26,430 bases of DNA from Spirochaetia bacterium (GCA_025997655.1 BNUW01000017.1:1-26430); one strand, 5' to 3'; positions 14,380-22,234 are shown, numbered from the stretch's first letter. The notes: generated from the sequence alone by a model not told the origin. Numbers and translations: made by a program.

Positions 14380-15324
14380 ATGGAAAAAAGCATCGTAATC
14401 TTGGGCAGTATAAATTATGATATTGTAACCGGTGTAGACCGGCTCCCGCAAAAGGGGGAAACCGTCCACGGGTACGCTTTTGATATGTTTACCGGAGGCA
14501 AGGGGGCCAACCAGGCGGTCCAGATATCCCTTTTGGGGATGAAGAGCGTCTTTATCGGCCAGGTTGGCGGGGATGTTCAGGGGCAGAATGTGCTGGCGGG
14601 GATTAAAGCAAAGGGGGTGGACACGGCCTTTTTGAAGGTTTCCCCGGAGGAACGTACCGGTTGCGCCCTGATCACCGTTGCCTCCGACGGCAGCAATACC
14701 CTGGTTCACGCCCCCGGGGCAAATCATAGAATCCCTAAGGAACTCATCGACGCCGCGGCGCCCATTATCAAAAAGGCGGATCTACTGATTACCCAAAATG
14801 AAATCAACCCGGACGCTGTCCAATACGGCCTGCGGCTTGCCCATGAGGCAGGTGTCAAGACCCTGCTGAATCCCGCGCCGGCAGTACCGGTTCCCGAAGA
14901 GCTGTTCGCCCTGCTGGACTATATCGCTCCCAATGAGCCCGAAAGTGAATTCTATACGGGGATACTCCGGGAGGGCAGATCCGCCGAACAATGGCGGCGG
15001 GGAAACGCCGAATGGTTTCTTAAGCGGGGGGTGAAAAATGTATGCATCACCCTGGGAGCCCAGGGGTCGTATTTTACCGATGGCACAGAAGAGGTGTACC
15101 TTCCCGCTTTCCCGATTAAACCGGTGGATACCACCGCCGCCGGGGACTCCTTTATCGGCGGATTTTCCTTCGGCCTTATTCAGGGCTGGCCGGTGAAAAG
15201 GAGCATGAATTTTGCCAATGCCTGCGGCTCCGTTTCGGTCATGACCAAGGGCGCCCAGAATTCCATCCAGGGTTATGAGCGGATCACCGCTTTTCTGCGG
15301 GAACAGGGCGCTTTGGATCAGTAA
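14380..15324 (+). CDS. PfkB-family sugar kinase, ribokinase-like
   Basis: Encodes 314 residues. The ribokinase N-terminal strand and lid GSINYDIVTGVDRLPQKGET, the substrate loop GGKGANQA and the C-terminal ATP/anion-hole motif DTTAAGDSFIGG with the catalytic Asp are all present. Ribokinases phosphorylate D-ribose at O5; relatives act on other pentoses, deoxyribose or ketoses. I start it at the second ATG (14380) because GGAGG (14369-14373) abuts the first ATG at 14374 but has a normal 6-nt spacing to the second. It is divergent from the ABC/glycyl-radical operon and probably phosphorylates the imported sugar or a product of it. The stop overlaps the end of the convergent nitroreductase gene by 7 nt. 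Confidence 0.92.
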   Translation: MEKSIVILGSINYDIVTGVDRLPQKGETVHGYAFDMFTGGKGANQAVQISLLGMKSVFIGQVGGDVQGQNVLAGIKAKGVDTAFLKVSPEERTGCALITVASDGSNTLVHAPGANHRIPKELIDAAAPIIKKADLLITQNEINPDAVQYGLRLAHEAGVKTLLNPAPAVPVPEELFALLDYIAPNEPESEFYTGILREGRSAEQWRRGNAEWFLKRGVKNVCITLGAQGSYFTDGTEEVYLPAFPIKPVDTTAAGDSFIGGFSFGLIQGWPVKRSMNFANACGSVSVMTKGAQNSIQGYERITAFLREQGALDQ

Positions 15325-15848
15325 GCCTGGCTGAGTTTTTCCCAGGAAAGGATTTTCTCCGTGGGGTGGCGCTGGAAATGCCGGTCCGCCGGAGCAGCGT
15401 TATCCGCGGGATAGCCCAGGATCAGCAGGGAAACCGGGACCAGATTGTCCGGGATGGCGAATTCCTCTACGAGTTTTGCGGGATCAAAGAACATTACCCA
15501 GAGGGTTCCCAGGCCAAGCTCCACCGCCTGATACATAAGGTGGGTGGTTACGATGCTGGCGTCCGCCTCTCCGCTCTTGGCGCCGTCGTATTTCCGGACC
15601 CAACATTCGTTTTTGTCATAGCAGACAACGAGTACCGCCGGGGCGCCGAAGCGGCAGCCGGTACAGCGGTCGATCTTTTCCAGGCCCGCCGGTTCGGTTA
15701 CCGCCAGAATGCGTTGGGGCTGTCTGTTGCCCGCGGTTGGGGCTATGCGGCCCGCCTCCAGGATAGCCGCCAGGGTGTCCTTTTCCACCGGTTTGTCCTT
15801 GTACTGCCGGACCGAATAACGGGCAGCGGTTAGTTCTTTAAACGTCAT
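15318..15848 (-). CDS. Nitroreductase family flavoprotein
   Basis: Encodes 176 residues. Family motifs: RYSVRQYKDKPVEKDTLAAILEAGRIAPTAGNRQPQ (FMN phosphate and ring contacts), IVTTHLMYQAVELGLGTLWVMFFDP and LILGYPAD. These are NAD(P)H-FMN enzymes reducing nitroaromatics, quinones or flavins; the native substrate is not predictable. A CTGCR segment (conserved cluster DRCTGCRFGAPAVLVV) occurs in several nitroreductases of anaerobes. I begin at the ATG at 15848, with AAGGAG five nt upstream, rather than at 15866. It does not obviously belong to either neighbouring pathway. Confidence 0.92.
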   Translation of the reverse strand: MTFKELTAARYSVRQYKDKPVEKDTLAAILEAGRIAPTAGNRQPQRILAVTEPAGLEKIDRCTGCRFGAPAVLVVCYDKNECWVRKYDGAKSGEADASIVTTHLMYQAVELGLGTLWVMFFDPAKLVEEFAIPDNLVPVSLLILGYPADNAAPADRHFQRHPTEKILSWEKLSQAY

Positions 15849-15871
15849 GGGTACTCCTTTTGTCAAATAAT

Positions 15872-16192
15872 TTACTCAAATACTAACGTATTTAATTTCT
15901 CTATAACACCCTTTAACTCTTCTGCCGTTGATTTTATAATAAATTTTGCATCGCGTCCTTTCCAATCAAGGCTTTTTATTTGATCCGATAATACGACCCC
16001 GTCTATTACTTTGTTTTTTATTCTTACTTCAAAGGGGTATTGTTTTATCTTACTGGTGATTGGACAAAAAAGTCCTAAGCCAACTTTTTCATTGTACTCC
16101 TTTGGGGAAATAACTAATGCATGCCCGGATTGCGGGTTAAAATTAAGCCAGAGTATATCCCCCCGGTCGGGCACATACTTACTATCTACCAT
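15872..16192 (-). CDS. MazF/ChpB-like toxin with a deletion in the active-site loop
   Basis: Encodes 106 residues of the MazF/PemK endoribonuclease family: RGDILWLNFNPQSGH, LVISPKEYN, LFCPITSKIKQYPFEV, DGVVLSDQIKSLDW and a C-terminal helix. In the family the segment after SGH normally reads EQxGxRPALV and carries the Arg (of the RP pair) used in RNA cleavage. Here SGH is followed directly by ALV, so about 6-8 residues including that Arg and Pro are missing, while the conserved Thr in CPITS remains. RNase activity may be lost or changed. Its ATG overlaps the end of the antitoxin gene by 7 nt, the usual antitoxin-first order. Confidence 0.85.
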   Translation of the reverse strand: MVDSKYVPDRGDILWLNFNPQSGHALVISPKEYNEKVGLGLFCPITSKIKQYPFEVRIKNKVIDGVVLSDQIKSLDWKGRDAKFIIKSTAEELKGVIEKLNTLVFE

Positions 16193-16422
16193 AGTTCTTT
16201 TCCAACCGGCCCCTCTGTTTCTATTTCCTGGTGTATGTTTTGTTCATTAATTTCATTCAACAGTTCTGATAATGTTTTTTTCGGTTTCGGTTTTATTATT
16301 ATTTCATTCCCCGTATCGTTAATTTCGACAGGGGAACCGTCTTTTAAGGCGAGCTCCCGAACAATTAAGCTGGGGATCCTGATACCCAGACTATTTCCCC
16401 ATTTTTTTATTACCGCTTCCAT
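16186..16422 (-). CDS. MazE-like antitoxin, AbrB/SpoVT fold
   Basis: Encodes 78 residues. The N-terminal half is a swapped-hairpin DNA-binding domain: AVIKKWGNSLGIRIPSLIV, LKDGSPVEI, NEIIIKPK. The C-terminal half (LSELLNEINEQNIHQEIE and GPVGKELW) is the acidic tail that normally wraps and blocks the toxin. I start at the ATG at 16422, about 6 nt after AAGAGG and in line with family N-termini; the frame extends to 16461 without a ribosome site. It is expected to repress its own promoter, where AGTATATACT (16440-16449) is a perfect palindrome over the -10 box. Confidence 0.87.
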   Translation of the reverse strand: MEAVIKKWGNSLGIRIPSLIVRELALKDGSPVEINDTGNEIIIKPKPKKTLSELLNEINEQNIHQEIETEGPVGKELW

Positions 16423-16439
16423 AAAATACCTCTTATGAG

Positions 16440-16468
16440 AGTATATACTATGTTTATACATTTGTCAA
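16440..16468 (-). promoter_or_regulatory. Promoter and probable operator of the mazEF-like pair
   Basis: On the minus strand TTGACA (16468-16463) and TATACT (16445-16440) are 17 nt apart. The perfect 10-bp palindrome AGTATATACT (16440-16449) covers the -10 region, as expected for autorepression by an AbrB-type antitoxin. Confidence 0.7.
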
Positions 16469-16475
16469 GAATTTT

Positions 16476-17729
16476 TTATGCCGTTAAAGCCGATAGGGGG
16501 ATCACCGTAACGCCGTCTTTCCGGCGGCAGGCAAATCCATTGGCGGTAATTACCGTAAGCGCCGCCGGGGAGCCCATTTTTTCCTGGTCAATTTTAGCGG
16601 CAAAGTTCAGCAGGTTTGCCGCCGCCGCATCCTGGGCGTTAAATCCCATTTTGACTTCAAAGGCTGCCCAGGCGCCGTCAGGGTATTCGACGATGGCGTC
16701 AACTTCGAGGTTACGGGAATCGCGGTAATGATAAACCCTGCCGTCATGCAGGGCCGCATAGATGCGGAGATCCCGGATAACCAGGGATTCAAACAGGAAT
16801 CCAAAATAATTAAGGTCCCCAAGGAGTTTGTCCGTGGAAAGTCCCAGTGCTCCCACCGCAAGGGATGGATCAACAAAATGACGTTTGGGGGCCTTTCGCA
16901 GGGTATCTGCGGAGCGGATATGGGGACTCCATGCGGGAAGCTGTTCCACCGCCATGAGGCGTTCCAGGGCTTCCAGGTAGTCGGCTATGGTTTCGTCGTT
17001 TATGCGGGTATCAGAACCGCCCGTATCGCGAGCGATGGAACTAAGGGATGCCTCGGTTGCAATATTCCGGGCCAGGGATTGCAGAAGCCGCAAAACCCTT
17101 TGCGGGTCCCGTCTCTTACCGCCCACCCTGCTGATGTCCACTTCCGCCATGAGGGTAATATAGTCCTGCATAAACCGCAGGGCTTCCCGGCTTCCTGCGC
17201 CGATGAGGGCCGGCCAACCGCCGATGGTGATCTTTTCCGCAAGGTTCCCAAGGTCAAATTCTACCTGTTCAGACTTGGGAGCGGCGCCGTTTACCAAATT
17301 GGAAAGGCCGACTTCTCCGGTTGACCAGCCCCGTTCAAACAGCGACATGGGACGCATTCGTATGATGGAAAAACGCCCCGCCCCTGAGTGGAGCCGCGCC
17401 TGCTCTTCGGGGTTAGCAGACCCGGTAAGGATAAACTGCCCCTTCTCTTTCCGGTCATCTACCTCGCGTCTGATATAATTCCATATTTGCGGATATTCCT
17501 GCCATTCGTCTATAAGCCGGGGGACCGCCCCTTCCAGCGTCGATTTGGGGTCAAGTTCCATGCGGACCCGGATATCAGTATCAACATCCATCCGGGCGGT
17601 ACTTTTTGCCATTTGGACAGCGGTTTCCGTCTTTCCACAGCCCTTGGAACCCTGTATCAAAACCGCGCCGGAACTGGTAAGCCGGTTTTTTAAGATTGTA
17701 TCGGTAAACCGTTTAAAGTAGCCGCCCAT
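16476..17729 (-). CDS. AAA ATPase with DUF4143 (COG1373-type)
   Basis: Encodes 417 residues. The N-terminal AAA_14 ATPase has Walker A LIQGSKGCGKTET, Walker B region PRLIDEWQEYP and sensor ILTGSAN. The C-terminal DUF4143 half contains FGFLFESLVIRDLRIYA followed by VDAIVEYPDGAWAAFEVK, the D-x(n)-E-x-K signature of a restriction-endonuclease-like fold. Members are widespread in bacteria and archaea of variable gene content; their role is not established, though a nucleic-acid or defence link is often suspected. I start at the ATG at 17729, six nt or less after AAGGAGG (17740-17734); the frame also has an ATG at 17759 without a ribosome site. Its promoter overlaps the first of four tandem repeats. 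Confidence 0.9.
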   Translation of the reverse strand: MGGYFKRFTDTILKNRLTSSGAVLIQGSKGCGKTETAVQMAKSTARMDVDTDIRVRMELDPKSTLEGAVPRLIDEWQEYPQIWNYIRREVDDRKEKGQFILTGSANPEEQARLHSGAGRFSIIRMRPMSLFERGWSTGEVGLSNLVNGAAPKSEQVEFDLGNLAEKITIGGWPALIGAGSREALRFMQDYITLMAEVDISRVGGKRRDPQRVLRLLQSLARNIATEASLSSIARDTGGSDTRINDETIADYLEALERLMAVEQLPAWSPHIRSADTLRKAPKRHFVDPSLAVGALGLSTDKLLGDLNYFGFLFESLVIRDLRIYAALHDGRVYHYRDSRNLEVDAIVEYPDGAWAAFEVKMGFNAQDAAAANLLNFAAKIDQEKMGSPAALTVITANGFACRRKDGVTVIPLSALTA

Positions 17730-17745
17730 AGGCCCTCCTTCTATG

Positions 17746-17774
17746 AATATACCATACAACCGGGAAAATGTAAA
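17746..17774 (-). promoter_or_regulatory. Predicted promoter of the DUF4143 ATPase gene
   Basis: On the minus strand TTTACA (17774-17769) and TATATT (17751-17746) are 17 nt apart. The -35 box lies inside repeat copy 1, and the predicted start of transcription falls almost at the ribosome site, so the leader is very short. Confidence 0.5.
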
Positions 17775-17849
17775 GGTTGTAGCCGGGAAAATGTAAAGAT
17801 TATAACCGGGAAAATATGAACATTATAACCGAGAATTTATGAAGTGCTC
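17758..17849. repeat. Four tandem 23-bp repeats
   Basis: The copies are at 17758-17780, 17781-17803, 17804-17826 and 17827-17849. All begin A[A/G]CCG[G/A]GAA, and copies 1-3 share CCGGGAAAAT. Copies 1 and 2 are nearly identical and copy 4 is the most diverged. The fourth copy runs into the last codons of the helicase gene. The 23-nt period, about two helical turns, would place a bound protein on the same face of the DNA. Confidence 0.7.
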
Positions 17850-19765
17850 CCTATCCCCGTCCATACCGAGCCGCACCGGGGCCCTTCGTTGAAGCTGCCC
17901 GGTGACGCGGGCTTTATTGCCGGATCATCCGGGGTGTTCCGGGAAAAGGTACAGGCCCGCCGGGCGGCGTCCGGCGGGAGGGTGGCAAAGGCGCAGTAAT
18001 CCTTCACTTCAATAGACTCCACCAACCGCCCCGGCACACCTCCCGCCCGGCCCAGCAGAGCCGCCACATCCCGTGCGCTTGCGCCGTGCCGTCGACCCAG
18101 TCCCACATATACCCGTGCGCCGGGAAAAACACCTGAGCCTTCACCACCATCCCCGCCGCCGTGCCGGGAAAGGCCGGTTTTTCCCCGCAACGCCGCTCCC
18201 GGCACACTCCGCCGGGGCCGTAAGCTTCCATCAGGATATGCTGACGGATCTCTGGCCGACAGACCTCTGGTCCGCAGTTTGCCCTTGCCCAGCCGCTGCT
18301 TTACGTCCAGTTCCCGCTGGGGGATCTCGTTAAGTTCGGTGATGGTCCCGTACCGTGACGGGTCCAGCTTATCCCCAAAAGCCATAGCGATAAGGGCTTC
18401 CACCGCCGTTTCCGCCCCCAGCTTTTTTACCAGCTTCCGTCCCAGCCGGGTCTGGGGCAGCGCTGGGGTTTTGGCAGCCTGGGCATCAGTAGCAGCCTGG
18501 GAATCATCACTACCCGCCGGTGCTTCTGCGTCAAGCTCCGGCTCCGGGATGGTTTCCAATATGGCGTTGAGGATGCGGTTTTCCAATGCCTTGGTCACCG
18601 ATGAAACCGCCGGGACCTTCATCCAGGTAATCTTACTGCCCAGGGTCCGTTCAATATTGTGGGAGAGGTGGCTGATGCGGCCCCGCTCCGAGGGCAGGGC
18701 CATGCTGATGGCGGCGCCCCGTCGTCCTGCCCGGCCGGTGCGGCCTATGCGGTGGACGTAGGTTTCCCGGTCATTGGGGAGGTCCCAGTTGATTACATGG
18801 GTAAGCCGCTCTATGTCCAGGCCCCGGGCGGCCACATCGGTGGCGACCAGGGCGGAGGCGCTGCCTGCAGCGGAACCATAACGGGCGCGGAAACGGCGCA
18901 GGGTCCGTTCCCGGGCTTCCTGGGTAAGGTCCCCGTGGATGGCCTCTGCGGAATAGCCCCCCTCGGTGAGCCGCCGGGACAGTTCGTCGGCGCCGACTTT
19001 GGTGGCGGTAAAGATCAGACCGTAGAAGTTTTCCGCGCTGTCGATAAGGCGGCGCAGGGCTTCCAGGCGGTCCTCCTTTTTAAGCACCAGGTAGTATTGG
19101 TCCACCAGGGGCTTTTCATCATCCGGGGCGGTGTCCTCCAGGATATCTACCGGGCCGATATGCTCCCGGACTATTTTCAGGATGGGGTCGGGCATGGTGG
19201 CGGAAAACAGGGCCACCCGGCGGTCGCTCTTTACCGATTTGAGGATAAGCTCTACGTCCTCGATAAAGCCCATGTCCAGCATTTCGTCCGCCTCGTCCAG
19301 GATAAACCAGTCGATGGCGGAAAGGTCCAGCACCTTCCGGTCCATAAGGTCCATGATACGTCCGGGGGTGCCCACCACGATCTCGGTGCCCCGCTTGAGG
19401 TCCATGATTTGGTTTCGGATTGAAGCTCCGCCGTAAACTGCGGTGATCCGGGGTATGGCGGATGAGGCCAGGGAAGCAATTTCCTTGGCAACCTGGAGGG
19501 CAAGCTCACGGGTGGGGGTCAGGATCAGGGCGCGGGGGGCGTGGCCGCTCTGCCGCAGCCGTTCCACCAGGGGTATACCGAAGGCGGCGGTCTTGCCGGT
19601 ACCGGTCCGGGCCTTGACTATCAGGTGGCCCTGATCCGAAAGGAGGCGGGGGAGGGCGATATTCTGTATGGAACTGGGGGCGGTGAATCCCTTACGGGTC
19701 AGGGCCGCTAAAATGTCATCGGATAAACCAAATGAAGAGAACGGATGGGTAGTGTCGGTGATCAT
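17837..19765 (-). CDS. DEAD-box RNA helicase with C-terminal DbpA-like RNA-binding domain
   Basis: Encodes 642 residues. Motifs in order: Q-motif region FTAPSSIQ, Walker A ARTGTGKT (52-59), TPTRELALQ, TPGR, DEAD (157-160), SAT (188-190), IFTATK, ATDVAARGLDI and HRIGRTGRAGRRG. After a low-complexity Ala/Asp/Gln linker and an RG-rich stretch comes RVYVGLGRRHGASARDVAALL, VPGRLVESIEVKDYCAFATL, the DbpA/CsdA RNA-binding fold. It should unwind structured RNA in ribosome assembly or mRNA decay. The final residues beyond that domain (about 35) are an unusual Pro/Ser/Gly tail whose codons overlap tandem repeat copy 4. The start at 19765 has only a weak AAAGGG 11 nt upstream. Confidence 0.96.
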   Translation of the reverse strand: MITDTTHPFSSFGLSDDILAALTRKGFTAPSSIQNIALPRLLSDQGHLIVKARTGTGKTAAFGIPLVERLRQSGHAPRALILTPTRELALQVAKEIASLASSAIPRITAVYGGASIRNQIMDLKRGTEIVVGTPGRIMDLMDRKVLDLSAIDWFILDEADEMLDMGFIEDVELILKSVKSDRRVALFSATMPDPILKIVREHIGPVDILEDTAPDDEKPLVDQYYLVLKKEDRLEALRRLIDSAENFYGLIFTATKVGADELSRRLTEGGYSAEAIHGDLTQEARERTLRRFRARYGSAAGSASALVATDVAARGLDIERLTHVINWDLPNDRETYVHRIGRTGRAGRRGAAISMALPSERGRISHLSHNIERTLGSKITWMKVPAVSSVTKALENRILNAILETIPEPELDAEAPAGSDDSQAATDAQAAKTPALPQTRLGRKLVKKLGAETAVEALIAMAFGDKLDPSRYGTITELNEIPQRELDVKQRLGKGKLRTRGLSARDPSAYPDGSLRPRRSVPGAALRGKTGLSRHGGGDGGEGSGVFPGARVYVGLGRRHGASARDVAALLGRAGGVPGRLVESIEVKDYCAFATLPPDAARRACTFSRNTPDDPAIKPASPGSFNEGPRCGSVWTGIGSTS

Positions 19766-19780
19766 ATATAATAGTACCCT

Positions 19781-19809
19781 TTGCAGAAGACTCCGTCCAG
19801 TGCTACTAT
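19781..19809 (+). promoter_or_regulatory. Possible promoter of the GntR gene (leaderless transcript)
   Basis: TTGCAG (19781-19786) and TACTAT (19804-19809) are 17 nt apart. The predicted transcription start falls at about 19816, two or three nt before the ATG at 19819, which has no Shine-Dalgarno sequence. TACTATACTA (19804-19813) matches 8 of 10 positions of TAGTATACCA in the uxaC promoter, so autoregulation is possible. Confidence 0.45.
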
Positions 19810-19818
19810 ACTATCAGT

Positions 19819-20538
19819 ATGGAAAGTACCTATCGGACCGGCAGTGTTCAGGATTTGGTCTATGCCAATCTCCGCAAAAATATCATCAACCTCAACCTGG
19901 CTCCCGGTACGGGGATAAGCGAAAAGGAAATCGCCCTCCGGTATAAGGTCAGCCGTACCCCGGTGCGGGAAACCTTTATTCATCTCGCCAAGGAAGGTCT
20001 GGTGCAGGTGATACCTCAAAAGGAAACCATGGTATCCCGTATTGATTTCTCACGGGTTGAGCAGGAGTCCTTTCTCCGGGAAAGCCTGGAGACGGCGGTT
20101 TTGGAGCCCTTTATCGGCAAAGCAAAACCGGAACACTTTACCGCCCTGAAAGAGCTTATCAGGCAGCAGAGCGAGGTCATCAAAAATGACGATTATATTG
20201 CGTTTGTTGCCCATGATGATGCCTTTCACCATACCTTTTTCAGCGTCGCCGGCCAGGAACTGAGCTGGGCGGTTCTGGAGCAAATGAGCGGTCATTATCA
20301 CCGGATACGCCTTCTGACCGTACGGTTCAAGGGTATAGCCAAGGGAATCGTGGGGCAGCATACACAGCTCCTGGCTGCGTTAAAGAAGGGGGATCCGGTT
20401 GGCGCCAGGGAGGCGCTTCAGGGGCACCTCCGCAAACTCGGCGGTGAGGAAAGGCTTTTATTGAAGGAATTCCCCGATTATTTCGTTTCCGGGGACGGCG
20501 GAGACGCCTTTGACATCGATTTTGGCGCTTTGTCCTAA
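19819..20538 (+). CDS. GntR-family regulator, FCD subfamily (FadR/UxuR type)
   Basis: Encodes 239 residues. The N-terminal winged helix is canonical: VYANLRKNIINLNLAPGTGISEKEIALRYKVSRTPVRETFIHLAKEGLV. The C-terminal all-helical FCD ligand domain shows the metal-binding pattern DDAFHHTFF, GQHTQLL and GHLRKL. FCD regulators with this layout respond to carboxylates and sugar acids such as glucuronate or galacturonate. It stands immediately before the TRAP operon and, with that transporter and uxaC, most likely controls uronate uptake and isomerisation. Both target promoters carry TGGTATAC half-palindromes typical of UxuR/ExuR-like sites. No ribosome site precedes the ATG, and no downstream ATG would spare the HTH, so a leaderless message is likely. 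Confidence 0.93.
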   Translation: MESTYRTGSVQDLVYANLRKNIINLNLAPGTGISEKEIALRYKVSRTPVRETFIHLAKEGLVQVIPQKETMVSRIDFSRVEQESFLRESLETAVLEPFIGKAKPEHFTALKELIRQQSEVIKNDDYIAFVAHDDAFHHTFFSVAGQELSWAVLEQMSGHYHRIRLLTVRFKGIAKGIVGQHTQLLAALKKGDPVGAREALQGHLRKLGGEERLLLKEFPDYFVSGDGGDAFDIDFGALS

Positions 20539-20573
20539 GCGCACCCCGGCGTAAAAAATAATAAAAAAATAAT

Positions 20574-20602
20574 TTGACACTGGTATACAAGCATGCTAGA
20601 AT
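20574..20602 (+). promoter_or_regulatory. Promoter of the TRAP operon with embedded GntR-type operator
   Basis: TTGACA (20574-20579) and TAGAAT (20597-20602) are 17 nt apart. The spacer contains CTGGTATACAAG (20580-20591), symmetric at 10 of 12 positions and similar to the GGTATACC core of E. coli UxuR/ExuR sites. A repressor bound there would block polymerase directly. Confidence 0.72.
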
Positions 20603-20654
20603 GGAAGGACTCAAAACCTGCGGGTTTAATCGAAACAATAGGAGGAGAAGAAGT

Positions 20655-21677
20655 ATGAAAATTGTAAAAGAAGCATTGGTGGTAACGGTTGGGCTGCTTA
20701 TCGTGGCCGGCGGTCTGTTTACCGGCTGTGAGAAAAAACAAGCGGCCGGGGGCGGTAAAAAAGTCGCCGTTGTTTTTGCGGGTACGGAAGGCGCCGCGAC
20801 CGGTCAAAGCCGGGCGATGAAGGAAATGGCGGACACCCTCAACGCGTCCGGCCTCTTCGACGCCCAAATACAGATTGCCGGCGCGCTCTCCGGGGACACC
20901 GACAACCTCGTAAAGCAGGCGGTGGACGGTGTGCCCCTGGTGGTGCCCTCTGACCCCGGCCGTCTTGCAAGCCAGTTCGGCGTCAGCGACCTTAACATCC
21001 TGATGTCGCCCTATGTCCTTACCGACTACAAGGTACTGGAAAAGCTTCCTTCGACCGCGCTCTATAATGAATGGCAGGCGAAACTTGAAGCCCAGGGCAT
21101 TAGTTTCATAGCGGATATGTTTAACGGTTTCCGCAACTTCTACACCACCACAAAGGTCGAGAAAGTTGCCGACCTCAGGGGACTCCGGATTCGCGGGTTC
21201 GGCAATGACATCGGCGTTGCTTTGGCAAAATACCTCGGATTCGCGCAGACCTCCATGGGCGCCGGTGATATTTATCCGGCGGGGCAGGCAAAATCACTTG
21301 ACGGCGCCGAAATTCAGGCGGCTTATGGGGACAGCGCCGCTTTCTATGAAGTTTTCCCCTACCTTGCCATTACCAGGCACTATATGCTTCAGTCAAGTTT
21401 TGTTGCGGGAACAAAACTCCTCAATAGTATGAGCGCCGAACAGAAAGCCCTGTTCATTAAGACGATACAGGAAACCGCCGCGAAATATTCCGGCGTTGTC
21501 GCTTCCGAAGAGCAGGGGCTTTTGGATAACTACAAAGCGAAAGTAGCCGGCAAAGGCGCCGTAACGGAGACAAACATTGCCGAGTTCCAGGCCGCTGTTG
21601 CGCCGTTGTACACCAACAACGACCTCAAATTTTCAGCGGGTCTCAAGGACAATCTGTTCAAACAGTTAGGGCTGTAG
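20655..21677 (+). CDS. dctP: TRAP transporter solute-binding lipoprotein (DctP family)
   Basis: Encodes 340 residues. MKIVKEALVVTVGLLIVAGG leads to a lipobox LFTGC, so it is a membrane-anchored binding protein rather than a free periplasmic one. DctP features include ADLRGLRIRGFGN with the Arg that binds the substrate carboxylate, YPAGQAKSLDGAEIQ, YLAITRHYM and SAEQKALFIKTIQETA. It captures an organic acid, most likely a hexuronate given the GntR regulator and uxaC nearby. The start at 20655 follows AGGAGG; the frame extends upstream to 20574 over the promoter and must be ignored there. A terminator-like hairpin separates it from dctQ. Confidence 0.95.
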   Translation: MKIVKEALVVTVGLLIVAGGLFTGCEKKQAAGGGKKVAVVFAGTEGAATGQSRAMKEMADTLNASGLFDAQIQIAGALSGDTDNLVKQAVDGVPLVVPSDPGRLASQFGVSDLNILMSPYVLTDYKVLEKLPSTALYNEWQAKLEAQGISFIADMFNGFRNFYTTTKVEKVADLRGLRIRGFGNDIGVALAKYLGFAQTSMGAGDIYPAGQAKSLDGAEIQAAYGDSAAFYEVFPYLAITRHYMLQSSFVAGTKLLNSMSAEQKALFIKTIQETAAKYSGVVASEEQGLLDNYKAKVAGKGAVTETNIAEFQAAVAPLYTNNDLKFSAGLKDNLFKQLGL

Positions 21678-21683
21678 TAAAGA

Positions 21684-21721
21684 GGGGAGAGCGGGGAATT
21701 TTCTCCGCTCCCTATTTTTTT
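21684..21721 (+). terminator. Attenuator-like hairpin between dctP and dctQ
   Basis: GGGAGAGCGGGGAA (21685-21698) pairs with TTCTCCGCTCCC (21701-21712) with one small bulge, and TATTTTTTTAT follows. It looks like a partial terminator that would keep the membrane genes below the binding protein, while dctQM have their own ribosome sites. Confidence 0.6.
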
Positions 21722-21736
21722 ATAAAGGAGCTTCTC

Positions 21737-22234
21737 ATGAACGTATTACGTAAACTGTACGCCGGTTTTTGTAAGGTTGAACTGTTTCTCACCGGCGTTG
21801 GATTCATTTTACTCGTTACCCTTGTTTTTATGTCGGCGATACTACGGTTCCCGATGTTCAAGCTGTCAATGTCCTGGAACATGGACCTGGCGATGCTTTT
21901 ATTGGCGTGGACAGCCTTTTTAGGCGCCGACTGTGCGTACCGGGATGGTCAGCTTCTCGGGATCGACATTGTAACGCGGAATTTGCCGAGGGTGGCGCAA
22001 AAAGTCATACAGATACTCGTGTTTCTGGTGATTTTCGCCGCGCTCTGGTTTATCGTCATATTCGGGGTACAGCTTGCGCAATCCGAATGGATACGCAAAT
22101 TTGCGTCGATTCCCATTCCCTTTTCCGTGGTTACCCTCAGTATCTGTGTGGCTTCGGCGTCCATGATAATTTCAACGATTATCAAACTTAAGGATTGCAT
22201 TGTTAATTTCAATAAGACGGAGGCGGCGGAATGA
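21737..22234 (+). CDS. dctQ: TRAP transporter small permease subunit (DctQ)
   Basis: Encodes 165 residues with four hydrophobic segments (around 16-38, 48-66, 90-112 and 126-150). The DctQ signature region reads WNMDLAMLLLAWTAFLGADCAYRDGQLLGIDIV. It pairs with the large subunit to form the sodium-driven importer. AAGGAG lies 7 nt before the ATG. Its last codons overlap the start of dctM by 4 nt (ATGA), which ties translation of the two together. Confidence 0.94.
   Translation: MNVLRKLYAGFCKVELFLTGVGFILLVTLVFMSAILRFPMFKLSMSWNMDLAMLLLAWTAFLGADCAYRDGQLLGIDIVTRNLPRVAQKVIQILVFLVIFAALWFIVIFGVQLAQSEWIRKFASIPIPFSVVTLSICVASASMIISTIIKLKDCIVNFNKTEAAE

Noticed and set aside
17758..17849. CRISPR-like array
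   Set aside because: The 23-bp copies are directly adjacent without spacers, and no cas genes are present.
18659..19423. 254-codon plus-strand frame opposite the helicase
   Set aside because: Gly-rich antisense shadow of the DEAD-box core.
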